In this document: piece by piece, positions 61,485 through 64,000 of the stretch
Position numbering within the stretch: position 1 is the stretch's first letter
How the letters are laid out: each line of letters begins with the position of its first letter
Source of the DNA: Thiocystis violacea
Lineage (GTDB): Bacteria > Pseudomonadota > Gammaproteobacteria > Chromatiales > Chromatiaceae
NCBI RefSeq assembly: GCF_016583565.1
Contig: NZ_NRRF01000007.1
Coordinates: 1 to 64,000 of the forward strand
Reading direction: 5' to 3'
Length of the DNA: 64,000 bases
Notes under the pieces: generated by a model
Databases searched by the model: none
The model's input: only the letters and a program-made list of their open reading frames with translations
What the model was told of the DNA's origin: nothing
Program-made: the position numbers and the translations under genes

Positions 61485-64000
61485 CATGAGTCGTCCCCTC
61501 TCACTGCTGCTCCTGTTCCTGATCGGCTGGCCGCAGGCGGCTGGGGCGGTCGAGCGGGTACTGACGCTCGGCGTCTACGCCTATCGTTCGCAAGCCGTCA
61601 TGCAGCGCCGCTTTCAGCCCCTCGTCGACTATCTGAGCGCAACGCTGCCGGACACCCGTGTCGCGCTGAAGGCGCTGTCCATGGAGGACCTGAACGAGGC
61701 GGTTCAACGTCATCAGGTCGATCTGGTGCTGACCAATCCGCGGCACTACCTGCAACTGCGCAGTCAGAACAGCCTCACCGGTGCCATCGCGACCCTGATC
61801 AAGCGCGGCTTCGACGGCTCCGCCACCCGCAGCCTGGGCGGCGTCATCTTCACCCGCGCGGGCCGTCATGACATCAATCGGCTCGCGGATCTCAAGGGCA
61901 AACGCATCGCGATTCCGAGCGTGATGCACACCGGCGGCTATGTGGCCCAGCTCTATGAACTTGAGCAGGCCGGCCTGCCACTTCCGAACGCATCTCAGCT
62001 GGTCGCGGTCGAGAGCCACGACGCCGTGATGGAACGGGTGCTGAGCGGCGCGTCGGACGTCGGTTTCATTCGCACCGAGATCCTCGAGGAGCTGGCGGCC
62101 GCTGGACGCCTGGACCTGAGCGACGTCAAGGTCATCAACCGCCAAGCACTGGGCGACTATCCCTTCGTCAGCTCCACCCGGCTCTATCCCGAGTGGCCGG
62201 TGATCGCCCTGCCGGGCGTCGACGAGCGCACCATCCGACTGCTCATGGCCGCGTTGCTGGGGCTCGACCCGGACGGAGCGGTCGCACAGTCTGCGCGCAT
62301 CGCCGGCTTTGCACCGCCGGCGGACTATCTTCCCATCGAGACGGCGGTGCGCGCGCTGCGCCTCCCGCCGTTCGACCAGCGACCCCGTTACAGCTTCCTG
62401 GATCTCTGGGAAGACCACCCGCTGGCGATCATCGGGGGCGGTTTCGGGCTTGCCACCATCCTGTCGTTGAGCCTGCTGTTGTTGTATCGCAATCGTGTCC
62501 TGCGTCAGCGTAGCCAGGCCCTGTTGGCGACCACGGAGCGCTTGCGTGCCCTAAGGCGGACCCAGTCTGCGATCGCCGAGCTGACCGCCAATCTGATGCG
62601 CGTCTCGGCAGCGGATCAGGATGCGGCGATCGATGCGCTGCTGGAGACGGCGAGCCAGCTGATCGGGGCCGATCGTGGATACCTGTTTCAGCTCGACGAG
62701 GACCAGCTCCATTGCAGCAATACACATGAATGGTGTGCGAGCGGTATCAGCCGACAGTTGCACAACACTCAGCGCATCGCGCTGGCCGATACCCGTTGGT
62801 GGTGGGACCGGCTGGTTGCGGACGGCTGCGTCATCATCGATGACGTCGCCGCGCTTCCCGACGAGAGCGGCCAGGTGCGTGAGCTGCTGCAGGCCCAGGA
62901 GGTCCGTTCCCTGGTTGGGGTCGCGCTGCTCAAGGATGCGACCAACCAGGGCTTCGTTGGCTTCGACAGGGTTCGCTGCCGGCGCGGCTGGGACCGCGAT
63001 GAGCTGGTCCCCTTAGAGACATTGATCTCGACCCTGGGACACGCCCTGCTGCGCTGGCGCGCGGAGGTCGATCTCAGGACCAATCAGCAATTCTTGGACA
63101 CGCTCTTCGAATCCATCCCTGCCCCGGTTTTCTGCAAGGACTTGAAGGGTCGCTACCTGCGCGTCAATCGCGGTTTCGAGGCATTCTTTGGGGCTGAGCG
63201 CACGGCCATCATCGGTAAGACCGTCGCGGAGATCAGCCCACCGGAGCTGGCGCGCATCTATCTGGCCAAGGACCAGGAGCTGTTCGCCCGGGGGGGTATT
63301 CAGCACTACGCCTCGCGGGTACCCAATGCCAAGGGCGAGCTGCGTGACGTGCTCTTCGACAAGGCGGTGTTCATCGATGAACGCGGCGAGGTTGCCGGTC
63401 TGATCGGGGCCGTGCTCGACGTCACTTCATCCAAACAGCAGGAGCGCATGCTGGAGCTGCGTGCGCGGCGCGACGAGGCGCTGCTGCATCTGCCCGAGGC
63501 GGCCGAGACGCTCGTCGAGCCGGTCTTCATGCAGCGCGCCCAGGAGTTGGCCGAGGATCTGACCGGCAGCCGGATCGCCTTCATCCACTTCGTCGCGGAC
63601 GACGAGCAAACCATCGAGCTGGTGAACTGGTCGCGGCGCACGCTGGAAGACTATTGCGAAGCGGCTTACGTCAGCCACTACCCGGTCAAGGAGGCGGGCA
63701 TCTGGGCCGATGCCCTGCGCCGCCGCGCCCCGGTGGTGGTGAACGACTACGCCGGATACGCGGACAAGCTGGGACTGCCGGACGGCCATGCCGCCTTGGA
63801 GCGCTTCATCAGCATCCCCGTGCTGGAGGATGGTCGGGTCGTCATGCTCACGGGCGTGGGCAACAAGGCGGGCGACTATGACGCGACCGACGTCGAGACG
63901 GTTCAGCTCATCGCCAACGAGACCTGGCGCCTGCTGCAGCGGCGGCGGGGTCTCCGGGCGCTGCGCGAGAGCGAGGCGCGCTTTCTCTCCATTTTCGAGC
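61468..64000 (+). CDS. PhnD-like periplasmic sensor with PAS/GAF domains (partial, runs off end)
   Basis: At least 844 residues without a stop before the window ends. From ATG 61468 (ATG 61486 also possible) a signal peptide (about 1-27) precedes a PhnD-like binding domain (about 30-290: LTLGVYAYRSQAVMQRRFQP, LADLKGKRIAIPS). One transmembrane helix (about 318-340) is followed by a GAF-like domain (about 365-530), PAS (about 540-650: PVFCKDLKGRYLRVNRGFEA) and a second GAF-like domain. The last residues (LRESEARFLSIFE) begin another PAS. A histidine kinase or GGDEF output would be expected beyond the edge. It is coupled to the upstream lipoprotein gene. Confidence 0.88.
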   Translation, partial: MSRAFTMSRPLSLLLLFLIGWPQAAGAVERVLTLGVYAYRSQAVMQRRFQPLVDYLSATLPDTRVALKALSMEDLNEAVQRHQVDLVLTNPRHYLQLRSQNSLTGAIATLIKRGFDGSATRSLGGVIFTRAGRHDINRLADLKGKRIAIPSVMHTGGYVAQLYELEQAGLPLPNASQLVAVESHDAVMERVLSGASDVGFIRTEILEELAAAGRLDLSDVKVINRQALGDYPFVSSTRLYPEWPVIALPGVDERTIRLLMAALLGLDPDGAVAQSARIAGFAPPADYLPIETAVRALRLPPFDQRPRYSFLDLWEDHPLAIIGGGFGLATILSLSLLLLYRNRVLRQRSQALLATTERLRALRRTQSAIAELTANLMRVSAADQDAAIDALLETASQLIGADRGYLFQLDEDQLHCSNTHEWCASGISRQLHNTQRIALADTRWWWDRLVADGCVIIDDVAALPDESGQVRELLQAQEVRSLVGVALLKDATNQGFVGFDRVRCRRGWDRDELVPLETLISTLGHALLRWRAEVDLRTNQQFLDTLFESIPAPVFCKDLKGRYLRVNRGFEAFFGAERTAIIGKTVAEISPPELARIYLAKDQELFARGGIQHYASRVPNAKGELRDVLFDKAVFIDERGEVAGLIGAVLDVTSSKQQERMLELRARRDEALLHLPEAAETLVEPVFMQRAQELAEDLTGSRIAFIHFVADDEQTIELVNWSRRTLEDYCEAAYVSHYPVKEAGIWADALRRRAPVVVNDYAGYADKLGLPDGHAALERFISIPVLEDGRVVMLTGVGNKAGDYDATDVETVQLIANETWRLLQRRRGLRALRESEARFLSIFE

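Noticed and set aside
1..64000. rRNA, tRNA or riboswitch genes
   Set aside because: Intergenic regions were read for conserved rRNA segments, tRNA arm patterns and common riboswitch cores; none was convincing, although a tRNA-finding program would be more sensitive.

Overview
The window is high-GC, densely coded gammaproteobacterial DNA. The gene mix (complete type VI secretion locus, periplasmic [NiFe] hydrogenase, GTP-type PEP carboxykinase, many c-di-GMP and chemotaxis proteins) fits a purple sulfur bacterium of the Chromatiaceae. That placement is an inference from gene content; no rRNA or tRNA gene is visible.

Layout. (1) 1-2396 is a low-GC, probably acquired island: a controller-protein restriction-modification system (C protein, ScaI-like endonuclease, convergent SPPY-type methyltransferase) followed by the frameshifted tail of a REP-associated transposase. 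(2) 2397-13973, mostly minus strand, is the first T6SS half: tssA-tssB-tssC-hcp-tagJ-tssE-tssF-tssG-tssH. A YefM/YoeB toxin-antitoxin pair and a REP-like palindrome sit between tssG and tssH. (3) 14487-23900, plus strand, is the spike and cargo part: a second, nearly identical hcp, a VgrG with a C-terminal M91 zinc-peptidase domain, an unknown exported protein, a PAAR protein and a metzincin-like protein. An autotransporter barrel, an FHA-transmembrane-transglycosylase fusion and a lipoprotein hydrolase follow. (4) 24190-30238 holds pckG, a large autotransporter and a Sel1 lipoprotein. (5) 30249-43745 is the second T6SS half: a Ser/Thr kinase fused to an FGE domain, then fha, tssJ, tssK, tssL, tssM, tagF and pppA. 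All core tss genes A-M are present, together with a threonine-phosphorylation switch (kinase, FHA protein, PP2C phosphatase, TagF). (6) 44064-47706 holds housekeeping membrane genes and a SOUL protein. (7) 47994-54743, minus strand, is a compact cluster in the order hydrogenase large subunit, small subunit, a chemoreceptor with two c-type heme motifs, a decayed second chemoreceptor and an HDOD/EAL-like protein. (8) 55046-64000 is signalling: an HDOD protein, two orphan solute-binding proteins, a GGDEF-EAL protein and a PhnD-like sensor that runs off the end.

The most interesting system is (7). An exported [NiFe] hydrogenase whose large subunit ends exactly at the Ni-ligand motif, with no maturation peptide, is encoded 2 bp from a di-heme methyl-accepting chemotaxis protein. 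A CRP/FNR-type palindrome precedes the set at about -41.5. I read it as a candidate hydrogen-sensing chemotaxis or redox-taxis module. Other points are the tandem zinc-protease cargo genes of the T6SS, the FHA-transglycosylase fusion, the inverted hcp pair flanking tssCBA, an 18-bp duplication inside yoeB, a C-protein operator over the methyltransferase -10 box, and a small MITE-like element.
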